Shown here one piece after another: positions 44,214 through 51,739 of a stretch of 64,000 bases of DNA. Made by a program: the position numbers and the translations under genes. Source of the stretch: Vibrio sp. HI00D65 (GTDB lineage Bacteria > Pseudomonadota > Gammaproteobacteria > Enterobacterales > Vibrionaceae); contig NZ_LWEH01000613.1 in assembly GCF_001635455.1 (NCBI RefSeq), positions 62,001-126,000 of the forward strand, in the 5' to 3' direction. Each line of letters begins with the position of its first letter. Within the stretch, counting starts at the first letter, position 1. The notes beneath the pieces were generated by a model, which made no database searches, was not told the DNA's origin, and saw only the letters and a program-made list of their open reading frames with translations.

Positions 44214-44837
44214 TTATTCCGCCAGTAATGCAGTAAGCATGCCGCTGTATTTTGCTGCTTGCTTATCTTCTTTTAAGCGTTCCGCACGAATGATAGCTCT
44301 GAAGTCCATTAGGGCTGCATCAAAGTCATCATTCACGATCACGTAGTCATACTCATTATAATGAGAGATTTCTGACTTTGCTTCGCTCATGCGTTTCGCA
44401 ATAACTTCTTCGCTGTCTTGACCACGAACGTTTAGGCGACGCTCTAGCTCACCATTTGATGGTGGAAGAATGAATACACTCTTCGCTTGAGGCATCTGTT
44501 TGCGGATCTGACGAGCACCTTGCCAGTCGATATCTAGGAATACATCAATACCGCGGTCTAGGTTTTCTTCAATCCAAACGCGTGAAGTACCGTAGTAGTT
44601 GCCGAATACTTCAGCGTACTCTAGGAATTCATTCTTCTTGATGAGGTCTTCGAAGTGATGCTTCTCTACAAAGTGGTAGTGAACACCATTTTCTTCACCA
44701 GGGCGCATACCGCGAGTGGTGTGTGAAACAGATACCTTCATTGCGTAGGTTGGATTGGTTTCTAGCATTGCTGAGATCAAGCTCGACTTACCTGCGCCAC
44801 TAGGTGCAGATACGATGTAAAGAGTACCTTTGCCCAT
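44214..44837 (-). CDS. gmk: Guanylate kinase
   Basis: Phosphorylates GMP to GDP with ATP; cytosolic and essential. 207 residues, equal to E. coli. P-loop SAPSGAGKSS (residues 10-19), GMP-binding SHTTRGMRPGEENGVHYHF (quoted pattern TRxxRxGE..G..YHF), and FLDIDWQGARQI are present. The ATG 44837 gives MGKGTLYIVSAPSG; 36 in-frame codons upstream have no homology. It heads gmk-rpoZ-spoT-recG. Confidence 0.97.
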   Translation of the reverse strand: MGKGTLYIVSAPSGAGKSSLISAMLETNPTYAMKVSVSHTTRGMRPGEENGVHYHFVEKHHFEDLIKKNEFLEYAEVFGNYYGTSRVWIEENLDRGIDVFLDIDWQGARQIRKQMPQAKSVFILPPSNGELERRLNVRGQDSEEVIAKRMSEAKSEISHYNEYDYVIVNDDFDAALMDFRAIIRAERLKEDKQAAKYSGMLTALLAE

Positions 44838-45153
44838 CTGTATATTTCCACTGTTGGTTGGATTGAGTGAAGGCGATAAACCGACACTATAAAAGATAGC
44901 ACTGACCTTAACTGCGTTCCGGTAATTGCACGTATATAACGACAATTGGTGAAAATTAGGTCAGAAAAATGGAGGCGAAGAGTAGCATATTTAGGTTATT
45001 GAGAACAACTGGCTTGATCGTTATTTATTAGCGAATGATCCTTTCAAAGATCGTTCTAGAAATGTAATCACTCATCAACTGCAGTTTTTTATGTGATCTC
45101 GACAAAATTTATTGAAGTTTTAATCTCAATCCTTACAATCCGCGCAAACGATT

Positions 45154-45258
45154 AAATGCTGTATATGTTTGATGAAATGGATCAAATGTTTCTACTACCG
45201 AGCCTATCTTGGTGACTACAGTTTTTAGTGTAGAGACTTCTCTATTCTCACAGCATTT
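45154..45258 (+). promoter_or_regulatory. Purine riboswitch, guanine type predicted
   Basis: The three-way junction matches the purine aptamer. P1 is GCTGT / ACAGT (45158-45162, 45218-45222). P2 is GTTTGAT / ATCAAAT (7 pairs) with loop GAAATGG. J2/3 contains the conserved TTTCTAC. P3 is TACCGA / TTGGTG (6 pairs) with loop GCCTATC. J3/1 is GACTA. All helix and loop lengths equal those of the xpt aptamer. The specificity base in J3/1 (C at 45216, equivalent to C74) predicts guanine/hypoxanthine rather than adenine. The P1 5' strand AAATGCTGT (45154-45162) is perfectly complementary to ACAGCATTT (45250-45258), offering a competing helix as expression platform. An NCS2 permease gene follows. Confidence 0.87.
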
Positions 45259-45296
45259 GAGTCCCCAAATTCTTAATTTATTGCAAAGGTTTTGTT

Positions 45297-46667
45297 GTGA
45301 GTACCGATTCCACCCTGAAAGCCCAGAACACCTCTTGTTCGCTTGATTCAATGTTTCAAATCACAGAAAGAAAGACCACGATTGGCACTGAGTTGTACGC
45401 TGGTTTCATTACTTTCTTGGCAATGAGCTACATTCTGGCGGTTAACCCAGCAATTCTTGGCGGTATCCCGGGCATGGATAAAGGGGCGGTATTTACTGCA
45501 ACGGCTTTGGCTGCAGCTATTTCGACGTTAATCATGGGCATTTGGGGCAACTACCCTGTGATGCTAGCGCCGGGCATGAGCATGAATGGCTTTTTCAAAG
45601 GCTTGTTATTGAGTGGTTCTGTTGCCGTGCTTTGGAACGAAGCGCTATTTGGCATCTTCCTCTCTGGTATTTTGTACCTCGCGTTCTCACTGACCAATAT
45701 TCGTAAATCGATGATTGAATCGATCCCTGAGGACTTAAAGCTGGCGATTACGGTATCGCTCGGTTTGTTCATCGCTTTCTTGGGGCTTAAGAACGCGGGC
45801 ATCATCGTTTCGAATCCGTTTGTATTGGTTGGTTTAGGAGATATCTTAGACCCACAAGTGATCATCGCTTACATCAGCATCTTTATTGCCCTTGGCTGTA
45901 TGGTTCGTGACATTAAGTTGGCGACATTTATCTCATTCGTATCAGCGATTGCACTGACAATCATGGCTGATGTGTTCATGGGTACATCAAATGCGCCAAT
46001 CCCAGATCAGCTAGTCGCGATGCCACCGAGCATGGCAGGCAGCTTTGGTGCGATCTTCGACTTCTCTGCGTTTACTCCTGAGAAAATGTTCGATCTATTG
46101 TTCATCGTACTTATCTTCCTGATTGTTGACTTCTTTGATGGCTTAAGCACGATTGTTGGTGTTGGCCGTGATGCGGGTATCATCGATAAAGACGGTAAGG
46201 TACCAAATGCGAAATCTGCTCTAGTGGCAGATGCGGGTGGTACGGTGATTGGTTCTGTTCTTGGTACCACATCGATTACGGCATTCTCTGAGTCGGGTAT
46301 TGCTTCTTCTCAAGGTGCGAAGACAGGTTTGGCGGCAGTGATGGTTGCAGGCTTGTTCCTAATCTCGCTATTCCTGTACCCAATCTTCTCTATTTTCTCG
46401 GCGGCTATGGTTGCGCCGGCGATGGTCGTAGTAGGCATCTACATGGTGGGCCGCCTTGGTCAGATCGACTGGGAGAAGAAAGAGTCTCGCATCGCAGCCT
46501 TCTTCACCATTATGTTCACGGTACTAAGTTTTTCACCTGCAAACGGCATGGCGATGGGTTTTATCAGCTATGCGTTCACTATGGTTGTCGCGGGTAAGGG
46601 TAAAGAAGTTCACCCGTTGATCTATAGCCTGTGTGTGGTGTTCCTGACCTACCTGATTCTTCTTTAA
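45297..46667 (+). CDS. NCS2/AzgA family purine permease
   Basis: Inner-membrane nucleobase:proton symporter, 456 residues with about 12-14 hydrophobic spans. Family blocks: ELYAGFITFLAMSYILAVNPAIL near the start (quoted in part: AGFITFLAMSYILAVNP), MLAPGMSMNGFF, FFDGLSTIVGVG, ADAGGTVIGSVLGTTSITAF and SESGIASSQGAKTGLAA. These mark the AzgA-like hypoxanthine/guanine/adenine group rather than UraA/UacT. The start is GTG 45297 (the frame's first good start). A guanine-type riboswitch in its leader supports guanine or hypoxanthine as substrate. A terminator follows. Confidence 0.93.
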   Translation: MSTDSTLKAQNTSCSLDSMFQITERKTTIGTELYAGFITFLAMSYILAVNPAILGGIPGMDKGAVFTATALAAAISTLIMGIWGNYPVMLAPGMSMNGFFKGLLLSGSVAVLWNEALFGIFLSGILYLAFSLTNIRKSMIESIPEDLKLAITVSLGLFIAFLGLKNAGIIVSNPFVLVGLGDILDPQVIIAYISIFIALGCMVRDIKLATFISFVSAIALTIMADVFMGTSNAPIPDQLVAMPPSMAGSFGAIFDFSAFTPEKMFDLLFIVLIFLIVDFFDGLSTIVGVGRDAGIIDKDGKVPNAKSALVADAGGTVIGSVLGTTSITAFSESGIASSQGAKTGLAAVMVAGLFLISLFLYPIFSIFSAAMVAPAMVVVGIYMVGRLGQIDWEKKESRIAAFFTIMFTVLSFSPANGMAMGFISYAFTMVVAGKGKEVHPLIYSLCVVFLTYLILL

Positions 46668-46705
46668 GGCTAATCGGCGATTTAAGTTGAAACGAAGAAT
46701 GAATA

Positions 46706-46738
46706 GATGGCTCTACAGTGAATGTGGGGCCATTTTTG
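46706..46738 (+). terminator. Terminator after the NCS2 permease gene
   Basis: ATGGCTCTACA / TGTGGGGCCAT, an 11-base stem with two G-T pairs and a 5-base loop, followed by TTTTTG. Confidence 0.75.
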
Positions 46739-46851
46739 TATCTTCTGTCTCCACATAAGGTGTGTAATTGATGGTTTCTCCGCTAGAGAAGGAGCTGCTT
46801 ATACTGAGGCATGCTATTGTAGAGATTGGATTAATTTTTTGCAGAGTGACA

Positions 46852-47277
46852 ATGCCTTCTCATTTACCTAAATCTTTTAGTAAGCCTTTCTTGAAAGTCT
46901 TTCATACTCTTGAAGCGGTACTATTGGTGGCGATTACTCTCGCTACCGTGTTTGCGATGGTTGAAGAGTTCATGCATTTGTTTGTTGAGCGACAAGTTCG
47001 GCTGACCGATATTCTTCTGATGTTCATCTATTTAGAAGTGTTAGCTATGGTCCAACAATTTGTGATGAACGGTAAGATTCCGGTACGTTACCCTATCTAT
47101 ATCGCGATTATGGCGATTGCTCGTTACATAACACTTGGAATGAAGGAGCTGGATGCGGTTCTCATTGTTTGGTTATCTTTAGCCGCGTTTATCTTAGCTG
47201 CCGCTACCTTGTTGATTCGAGTTGGGCATCACTATTGGCCGTATGTTGATCTTCGAACCAAGCAACCGGACGAGTAA
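46852..47277 (+). CDS. psiE: Phosphate-starvation-inducible protein PsiE
   Basis: 141-residue inner-membrane protein of the PsiE family (E. coli 136). Four spans are visible (EAVLLVAITLATVFAMVEEF, ILLMFIYLEVLAMVQQF, YPIYIAIMAIARYITLG, AVLIVWLSLAAFILAAATLLI). The family block MVQQFVMNGKIPVRYPIYIAIMAIARYI is quoted in part: GKIPVRYPIYIAIM. Function unknown; the E. coli gene responds to phosphate and CRP. ATG 46852 (MPSHLPKSFSKPFL) is chosen by homology; the upstream extension to 46768 is unlikely. I saw no convincing Pho box. Confidence 0.92.
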   Translation: MPSHLPKSFSKPFLKVFHTLEAVLLVAITLATVFAMVEEFMHLFVERQVRLTDILLMFIYLEVLAMVQQFVMNGKIPVRYPIYIAIMAIARYITLGMKELDAVLIVWLSLAAFILAAATLLIRVGHHYWPYVDLRTKQPDE

Positions 47278-47301
47278 ACCGTCGACTGACAAATCATTTA
47301 G

Positions 47302-47328
47302 AGCCCAGCCATGTCGCTGGGCTTTTTA
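47302..47328 (+). terminator. Terminator after psiE
   Basis: AGCCCAGC / GCTGGGCT stem with a 6-base loop, then TTTTTAC, 25 bases after the psiE stop. Confidence 0.85.
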
Positions 47329-47343
47329 CTACCTCTTAAGAGT

Positions 47344-47364
47344 CAAAAAGACATTTAAATGTTT
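47344..47364. promoter_or_regulatory. Candidate operator upstream of alternative oxidase
   Basis: An A/T-rich imperfect palindrome centred on GACATTTAAATGTT lies about 130 bases before the oxidase ATG. In Vibrio fischeri the oxidase gene is controlled by the nitric-oxide sensor NsrR, whose sites are A/T-rich palindromes with ATTT/AAAT cores. This one is shorter than the usual 11-1-11 site, so the assignment is weak. Confidence 0.3.
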
Positions 47365-47489
47365 TAATGACTATTTTTATTGTGGTGTCCTAATGACTCT
47401 TTTTTCTGGCTTTTCCTTGAAATATAAGGCTTTGTTTTCTGGCATGAATGTTGATTGGTGAATAGTAGACTCATATTAAGGAACACGCT

Positions 47490-48122
47490 ATGCATTTTGA
47501 AAGTACCCACTATCAACCTGAAGTTCTCTCCGAAAAGGTTGCACTTGTCGTGACTCGACTTCTAAAAAAAACGCTTAATCTGTTTTATGGGAAACATTTA
47601 GCCAAACGAGCAATGTTATTGGAGACCATTGCGGCTGTTCCGGGCATGGTCGCGGGGGTATTTAATCACCTTAAAGCATTGCGTCGCATGAAAGATGACG
47701 GTGGTTGGATCAAAGAGCTGCTGGACGAAGCGGACAATGAACGGATGCACTTGATGATCTTCTTGACCGTTACCAAGCCGTCCATTATAGAGCGAATCTT
47801 AGTGATGCTTTTACAATTTCTCTTCTTAATTATCTACAGCGTGATTTACTTAGCCTCTTCTAAAACCGCACATCGGATTGTCGGTTACTTTGAAGAGGAA
47901 GCTTGCAACAGTTACTCAGAGTATATCGCCAAAATTGAAGAGGGTAGTCTACCCAATCATCCTGCGCCGAGAATTGCGATGACCTATTACGGGCTACCTG
48001 AAGATGCGACATTCTTAGATGTACTTTTCCGTATAAGAGAAGATGAAGCCAAGCATCGTGACAAGAATCACGACATTGCCAATCTCTACAAAACCAAAGA
48101 CTTACCTGAGCACCAATGCTAA
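47490..48122 (+). CDS. aox: Alternative oxidase (di-iron ubiquinol oxidase)
   Basis: Membrane-bound di-iron enzyme that oxidises ubiquinol and reduces oxygen to water without pumping protons. The 210-residue bacterial form has all four motifs: LET (residues 44-46), NERMH (83-87), FEEEA (134-138) and REDEAKH (183-189), giving four Glu and two His ligands. Hydrophobic helices at about 103-122 anchor it in the membrane. In marine vibrios it gives resistance to nitric oxide. The start has AAGGA upstream. An SDR gene follows after 16 bases, so the two are likely one operon. Confidence 0.93.
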   Translation: MHFESTHYQPEVLSEKVALVVTRLLKKTLNLFYGKHLAKRAMLLETIAAVPGMVAGVFNHLKALRRMKDDGGWIKELLDEADNERMHLMIFLTVTKPSIIERILVMLLQFLFLIIYSVIYLASSKTAHRIVGYFEEEACNSYSEYIAKIEEGSLPNHPAPRIAMTYYGLPEDATFLDVLFRIREDEAKHRDKNHDIANLYKTKDLPEHQC

Positions 48123-48138
48123 TTCAAAGGAAATTATT

Positions 48139-49002
48139 ATGACGAGTAACGTTCAACAGCAATCTCATCAGGTCGTATTTATTACTGGTGCAAACTCGGG
48201 GATGGGCCTTGAGACGGCACTATTGTTTGCACAAAAAAATTATCGCGTTTATGGATCGGTTCGCAGTATTGCCAAAGGTATAGAGCTTGAAAAAGTGTTT
48301 GCTGAAAAAGGGTTGGCGATGACGCCTGTTGTGTGTGATGTCAGGCGATCAGAAGATGTGAACAATGCAATCAGAATGGTCGTGAGTAATGCAGGTCGAC
48401 TCGATATTCTGGTGAATAACGCAGGTTATGGTTTAGTGGCCAGTGTAGAAGAGGGAACGGATGAAGAGTTTATGCATCAGTTCGACGTAAATGTGTTTGG
48501 TGTCCTTCGCACCTGTCGCGCTGTGATTCCATTTATGCGCGAGCAGAACTCAGGAATGATCATCAACGTCAGCTCATTCTTAGGAAAAATGGGGCTGCCG
48601 CTGCTTACTCACTACAATGCCAGTAAATATGCGGTAGAGGGGATCACGGACTCACTTCGCTATGAACTCTCGCCTCACGGAATCAAGGTACACACGGTTG
48701 CACCAGGCTTGTTCCAAACTGGCTTCATTAAGAATGGGCTGAAAGCGAACCCTTTGACGGTGAGTCCTGATTCTCCATATGCCGAGCAAGCGAACATCTT
48801 ATTGCCACAGGTTGTTGAGAAGATAAACCAAGGCCCATCACCTATTGAGGTGGCAAAAGCGGTATTGGCCGTTGCTGAAGGTGACGCGCAACAGGCTCGT
48901 GTGCCAGCTGGTAATGATTCCGTTTATTTTGACAAGCTGAGTCGTGAGCTGACTCAAGAAGAGTTTGAACTCAATGTTAAAAAAGCGCTATCGCTAGCAT
49001 AA
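48139..49002 (+). CDS. SDR family oxidoreductase
   Basis: A 287-residue short-chain dehydrogenase/reductase. Rossmann cofactor motif TGANSGMG (residues about 16-23), NNAGYG, the catalytic Ser (NVSSFLG), and YNASK (Tyr-x-x-x-Lys) are all present, followed by PGLFQTGF. The classical family uses NAD(P)H; the substrate cannot be told. AAAGGAAA lies before ATG 48139, 16 bases after the oxidase stop. The longer open frame upstream overlaps the oxidase gene and is not used. Operon with aox suggests redox or stress coupling, as inference. Confidence 0.92.
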   Translation: MTSNVQQQSHQVVFITGANSGMGLETALLFAQKNYRVYGSVRSIAKGIELEKVFAEKGLAMTPVVCDVRRSEDVNNAIRMVVSNAGRLDILVNNAGYGLVASVEEGTDEEFMHQFDVNVFGVLRTCRAVIPFMREQNSGMIINVSSFLGKMGLPLLTHYNASKYAVEGITDSLRYELSPHGIKVHTVAPGLFQTGFIKNGLKANPLTVSPDSPYAEQANILLPQVVEKINQGPSPIEVAKAVLAVAEGDAQQARVPAGNDSVYFDKLSRELTQEEFELNVKKALSLA

Positions 49003-49010
49003 AACCATAA

Positions 49011-49044
49011 AAGAAAAGCCCCTGCATCTTTCGATACAGGGGCT
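49011..49044 (-). terminator. Terminator after yicC
   Basis: AGCCCCTGTATC / GATGCAGGGGCT stem with a short AAAG-type loop, then TTTTCTTTT on the minus strand; it also separates the convergent SDR gene. Confidence 0.85.
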
Positions 49045-49067
49045 ACTTGTATTAACTCAGCGTTGGT

Positions 49068-49934
49068 TTATTCGATATTCTGAATCTGCTCACGCATCTG
49101 TTCGATAAGTACTTTAAGCTCGACACCTGATGCAGTGATATCAGTGCTGATAGACTTAGACGCTAGCGTGTTTGATTCACGGTTGAACTCTTGCATCATG
49201 AAGTCCAGTTTACGGCCACATGCGCCGCCTTTCTTCAATACTGTATTGGCTTCTTTCACGTGAGAGTCTAGGCGGTCTAGCTCTTCGGCTACGTCTGACT
49301 TCTGTGCGAGTAGGATTAGCTCTTGCTCAACGCGAGAACCTTCAAGCTCAATCTTCGCTTCTTCAAATTTGTTAAGCAGACGCTCACGTTGCCACTCTAG
49401 GATTTCAGGCATGCGTGCACGTACTTTTACCACTTCTTCAGTGATCGCATCTAAGCGCTGTACGATTAGCGCCTTCATGTTCTCACCTTCACGAGCACGA
49501 GCATCAATGAACTCTGCAATCGCATCGTTGAACGCTGCTAGCAGGTCTTTGTTGATCGCATCCATGTCTTGCTCAGGTGTTTCCATCACACCAGGCCAGT
49601 TCATGACTTGGAATGGGTTAAGACGGCTCTCTTCACCTGTCATGGTCATCACTTGGTTCGCCGCATTAATGACTTGCTGCGCTAAACCTTCGTTGATGCT
49701 TAGCTCGCCTTTTGCTGCTGGGTTAGCTTCAAAGCGTAGGTTACACTCTACTTTGCCGCGCGCTAGGCGCTTACGGAAACGCTCGCGTAGGATTGGCTCT
49801 AAACCACGGAACTGTTCAGGCATGCGGAAGTAAGTTTCTAGGTAGCGTTGGTTTACACTACGGATTTCCCATACTGCGCTGCCCCAATCGCCTTTTACTT
49901 CTTTGCGTGCGTACGCGGTCATACTATAAATCAT
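49068..49934 (-). CDS. yicC: YicC family endoribonuclease
   Basis: 288 residues (E. coli 287). The N-terminus MIYSMTAYARKEVKGDWGSAVWEIRSVNQRYLE (quoted in part: MTAYARKEVKGDWG, SVNQRYLE) and the C-terminus CGRKLDFMMQEFNRESNTLASK (in part: KLDFMMQEFNREANT-like) are the two conserved blocks. E. coli YicC is a hexameric endoribonuclease reported to help turn over the RyhB small RNA. ATG 49934 follows AGGAAA. A 57-codon in-frame extension upstream is not protein-like. It diverges from rph, as in E. coli. Confidence 0.94.
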   Translation of the reverse strand: MIYSMTAYARKEVKGDWGSAVWEIRSVNQRYLETYFRMPEQFRGLEPILRERFRKRLARGKVECNLRFEANPAAKGELSINEGLAQQVINAANQVMTMTGEESRLNPFQVMNWPGVMETPEQDMDAINKDLLAAFNDAIAEFIDARAREGENMKALIVQRLDAITEEVVKVRARMPEILEWQRERLLNKFEEAKIELEGSRVEQELILLAQKSDVAEELDRLDSHVKEANTVLKKGGACGRKLDFMMQEFNRESNTLASKSISTDITASGVELKVLIEQMREQIQNIE

Positions 49935-50182
49935 CGAATTTTCCTGTCTTTTATCATTCTGAAAATAACGCGCACGCATAGTATCACGATACGGGTGACA
50001 GCCGAAGCTCATCACTTTCGTTAAGGAATTGCTTTTCTTCAGCAGCGTCTTCGAATGGTAAATAGCTTTGCACAGTAAACTGCTATATAATCTCGCCCCA
50101 ATCAAATATGTCTCACCCCTTTCTTAGGTGATGCACGCTTTCGATAGTAAATCACTTCAGACTGTTAATAAGGTAGATACCA

Positions 50183-50899
50183 ATGCGTCCAAATGACCGC
50201 GCTGTAGATCAAATTCGTCCAATTAAAATTACTCGTAACTACACAGCTTATGCTGAGGGTTCTGTATTAGTTGAGTTCGGCAACACTAAAGTTCTATGTA
50301 ATGCGACGGTAGAAGAAAACGTACCGCGTTGGTTGAAAGGTCAAGGAAAGGGTTGGGTAACGGCTGAATACGGCATGCTGCCACGTGCAACGCACACTCG
50401 TAACCGTCGTGAAGCGGCGAGCGGTAAGCAAGGTGGTCGCACGATGGAAATCCAACGTCTGATCGCTCGTAGCCTACGTGCTGTTGTGGATCTTAAAGCG
50501 ATGGGTGAAATCATGATCACGGTTGATTGTGATGTTATTCAAGCAGACGGCGGCACACGTACTGCGTCTATTTCTGGTGCAAGCGTAGCAATGGCTGACG
50601 CAATCAAGAGCCTACTAGACAGCGGTAAACTGAAAAAGAACCCAATGAAAGGCCACGTAGCGGCAGTTTCAGTGGGTATCGTTGGTGCAGAAGCACTGTG
50701 TGACCTTGAGTATGTTGAAGACTCAGCAGCCGATACCGATATGAACGTTGTAATGACGGAAGACGGTAAAATGATTGAGATTCAAGGTACTGCGGAAGGC
50801 GAACCGTTCAGCCACGAAGAGCTGATGAAGCTTTTAGCCTTGGCGAATAAGGGCATTGCCGATATTGTTGAAGCGCAGAAATCGGCGTTGGCAGAATAA
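50183..50899 (+). CDS. rph: RNase PH
   Basis: Phosphorolytic 3'-5' exoribonuclease that trims tRNA 3' ends and degrades structured RNA. 238 residues, full length, unlike the frameshifted gene of E. coli K-12. The starting MRPNDRAVDQIRPIKITRNYT and GSVLVEFGNTKVLCNA blocks, EYGMLPRATHTRNRREA and ITVDCDVIQADGGTRTASISGA are typical (quoted pieces under the length limit). The ATG follows AAGGTAG. pyrE follows after 107 bases with an attenuator hairpin between. Confidence 0.97.
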   Translation: MRPNDRAVDQIRPIKITRNYTAYAEGSVLVEFGNTKVLCNATVEENVPRWLKGQGKGWVTAEYGMLPRATHTRNRREAASGKQGGRTMEIQRLIARSLRAVVDLKAMGEIMITVDCDVIQADGGTRTASISGASVAMADAIKSLLDSGKLKKNPMKGHVAAVSVGIVGAEALCDLEYVEDSAADTDMNVVMTEDGKMIEIQGTAEGEPFSHEELMKLLALANKGIADIVEAQKSALAE

Positions 50900-50908
50900 T
50901 CAATTTTA

Positions 50909-50937
50909 ATAGCTCCCAATTTGGGGGCTATTTTTTT
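50909..50937 (+). terminator. pyrE attenuator / rph terminator
   Basis: ATAGCTCCC / GGGGGCTAT stem followed by seven T, 10 bases past the rph stop. In E. coli the equivalent hairpin attenuates pyrE in response to UTP through coupling with rph translation; the same layout is seen here. Confidence 0.85.
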
Positions 50938-51006
50938 GTCTGTAAAACCTGAGAGGGTGGTACAGAGCGTAAGTTAAGTTTTATTGAGTAAACATAGAGG
51001 ATGAGC

Positions 51007-51648
51007 ATGAAAGCATATCAACGTGAATTTATTGAATTTGCACTAGAGAAAGAAGTACTTAAGTTTGGTGAGTTTACTTTAAAGTCTGGCCGTAAGAGCC
51101 CTTACTTCTTCAATGCTGGATTGTTTAACACAGGCCGTGACCTAGCGCGCTTGGGTCGTTTCTACGCAGCAGCATTGGTGGATTCTGGTATTGAATTTGA
51201 TGTACTGTTTGGCCCTGCATACAAGGGTATTCCAATCGCAACGACAACAGCTGTTGCACTGGCCGATCACCACGATGTAGATACGCCTTACTGCTTCAAC
51301 CGTAAAGAAGCGAAAGACCACGGTGAAGGCGGCAACCTAGTCGGTAGCGCACTGGAAGGTCGTATCATGCTGGTGGACGACGTAATCACTGCAGGTACTG
51401 CAATTCGTGAATCGATGGAAATTATCCAAGCGAATGGTGCCGATCTAGCGGGCGTTCTTGTTGCGATTGACCGCCAAGAGAAAGGTAAAGGCGAGCTCTC
51501 TGCGATTCAAGAAGTAGAACGTGACTTTGGCTGTGCGATTATCTCTATCGTTAGCCTGACTGACCTAGTGACTTTCCTTGAAGAGAAGGGGACTGATGCA
51601 GCGCACCTTGAAGCAGTGAAAGCGTACCGCGCTCAGTACGGCATCTAA
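51007..51648 (+). CDS. pyrE: Orotate phosphoribosyltransferase
   Basis: Converts orotate plus PRPP to OMP, the fifth step of pyrimidine synthesis. 213 residues as in E. coli. PRPP loop RIMLVDDVITAGTAIRES, catalytic KEAKDHGEGG loop and the start MKAYQREFIEFALEKEVLKFG are present (quoted in part: KSGRKSPYFFNAGLF). ATG 51007 is preferred over ATG 51001 because GAGG sits 6 bases before it. It is downstream of rph and the attenuator, so its expression should follow UTP level. Confidence 0.97.
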   Translation: MKAYQREFIEFALEKEVLKFGEFTLKSGRKSPYFFNAGLFNTGRDLARLGRFYAAALVDSGIEFDVLFGPAYKGIPIATTTAVALADHHDVDTPYCFNRKEAKDHGEGGNLVGSALEGRIMLVDDVITAGTAIRESMEIIQANGADLAGVLVAIDRQEKGKGELSAIQEVERDFGCAIISIVSLTDLVTFLEEKGTDAAHLEAVKAYRAQYGI

Positions 51649-51674
51649 TACAATTTGTTATAGCTATAGAATGC

Positions 51675-51710
51675 ACAAGGGGCTGATGAATCATCAGCCC
51701 CTTTTCTTTT
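51675..51710 (+). terminator. Terminator after pyrE
   Basis: AAGGGGCTGATGA / TCATCAGCCCCTT, a perfect 13-base stem followed by TTCTTTT. It also faces the convergent acyltransferase gene. Confidence 0.9.
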
Positions 51711-51739
51711 GGTTCAGAATATTACTTATAGCGGCTACT

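Noticed and set aside
46768..46851. Upstream start or Pho box for psiE
   Set aside because: The extension has no homology and no good CTGTCAT-type direct repeat is visible.
49935..50105. 57-codon upstream extension of yicC
   Set aside because: No similarity to YicC proteins; ATG 49934 has a good ribosome site and gives the family start.
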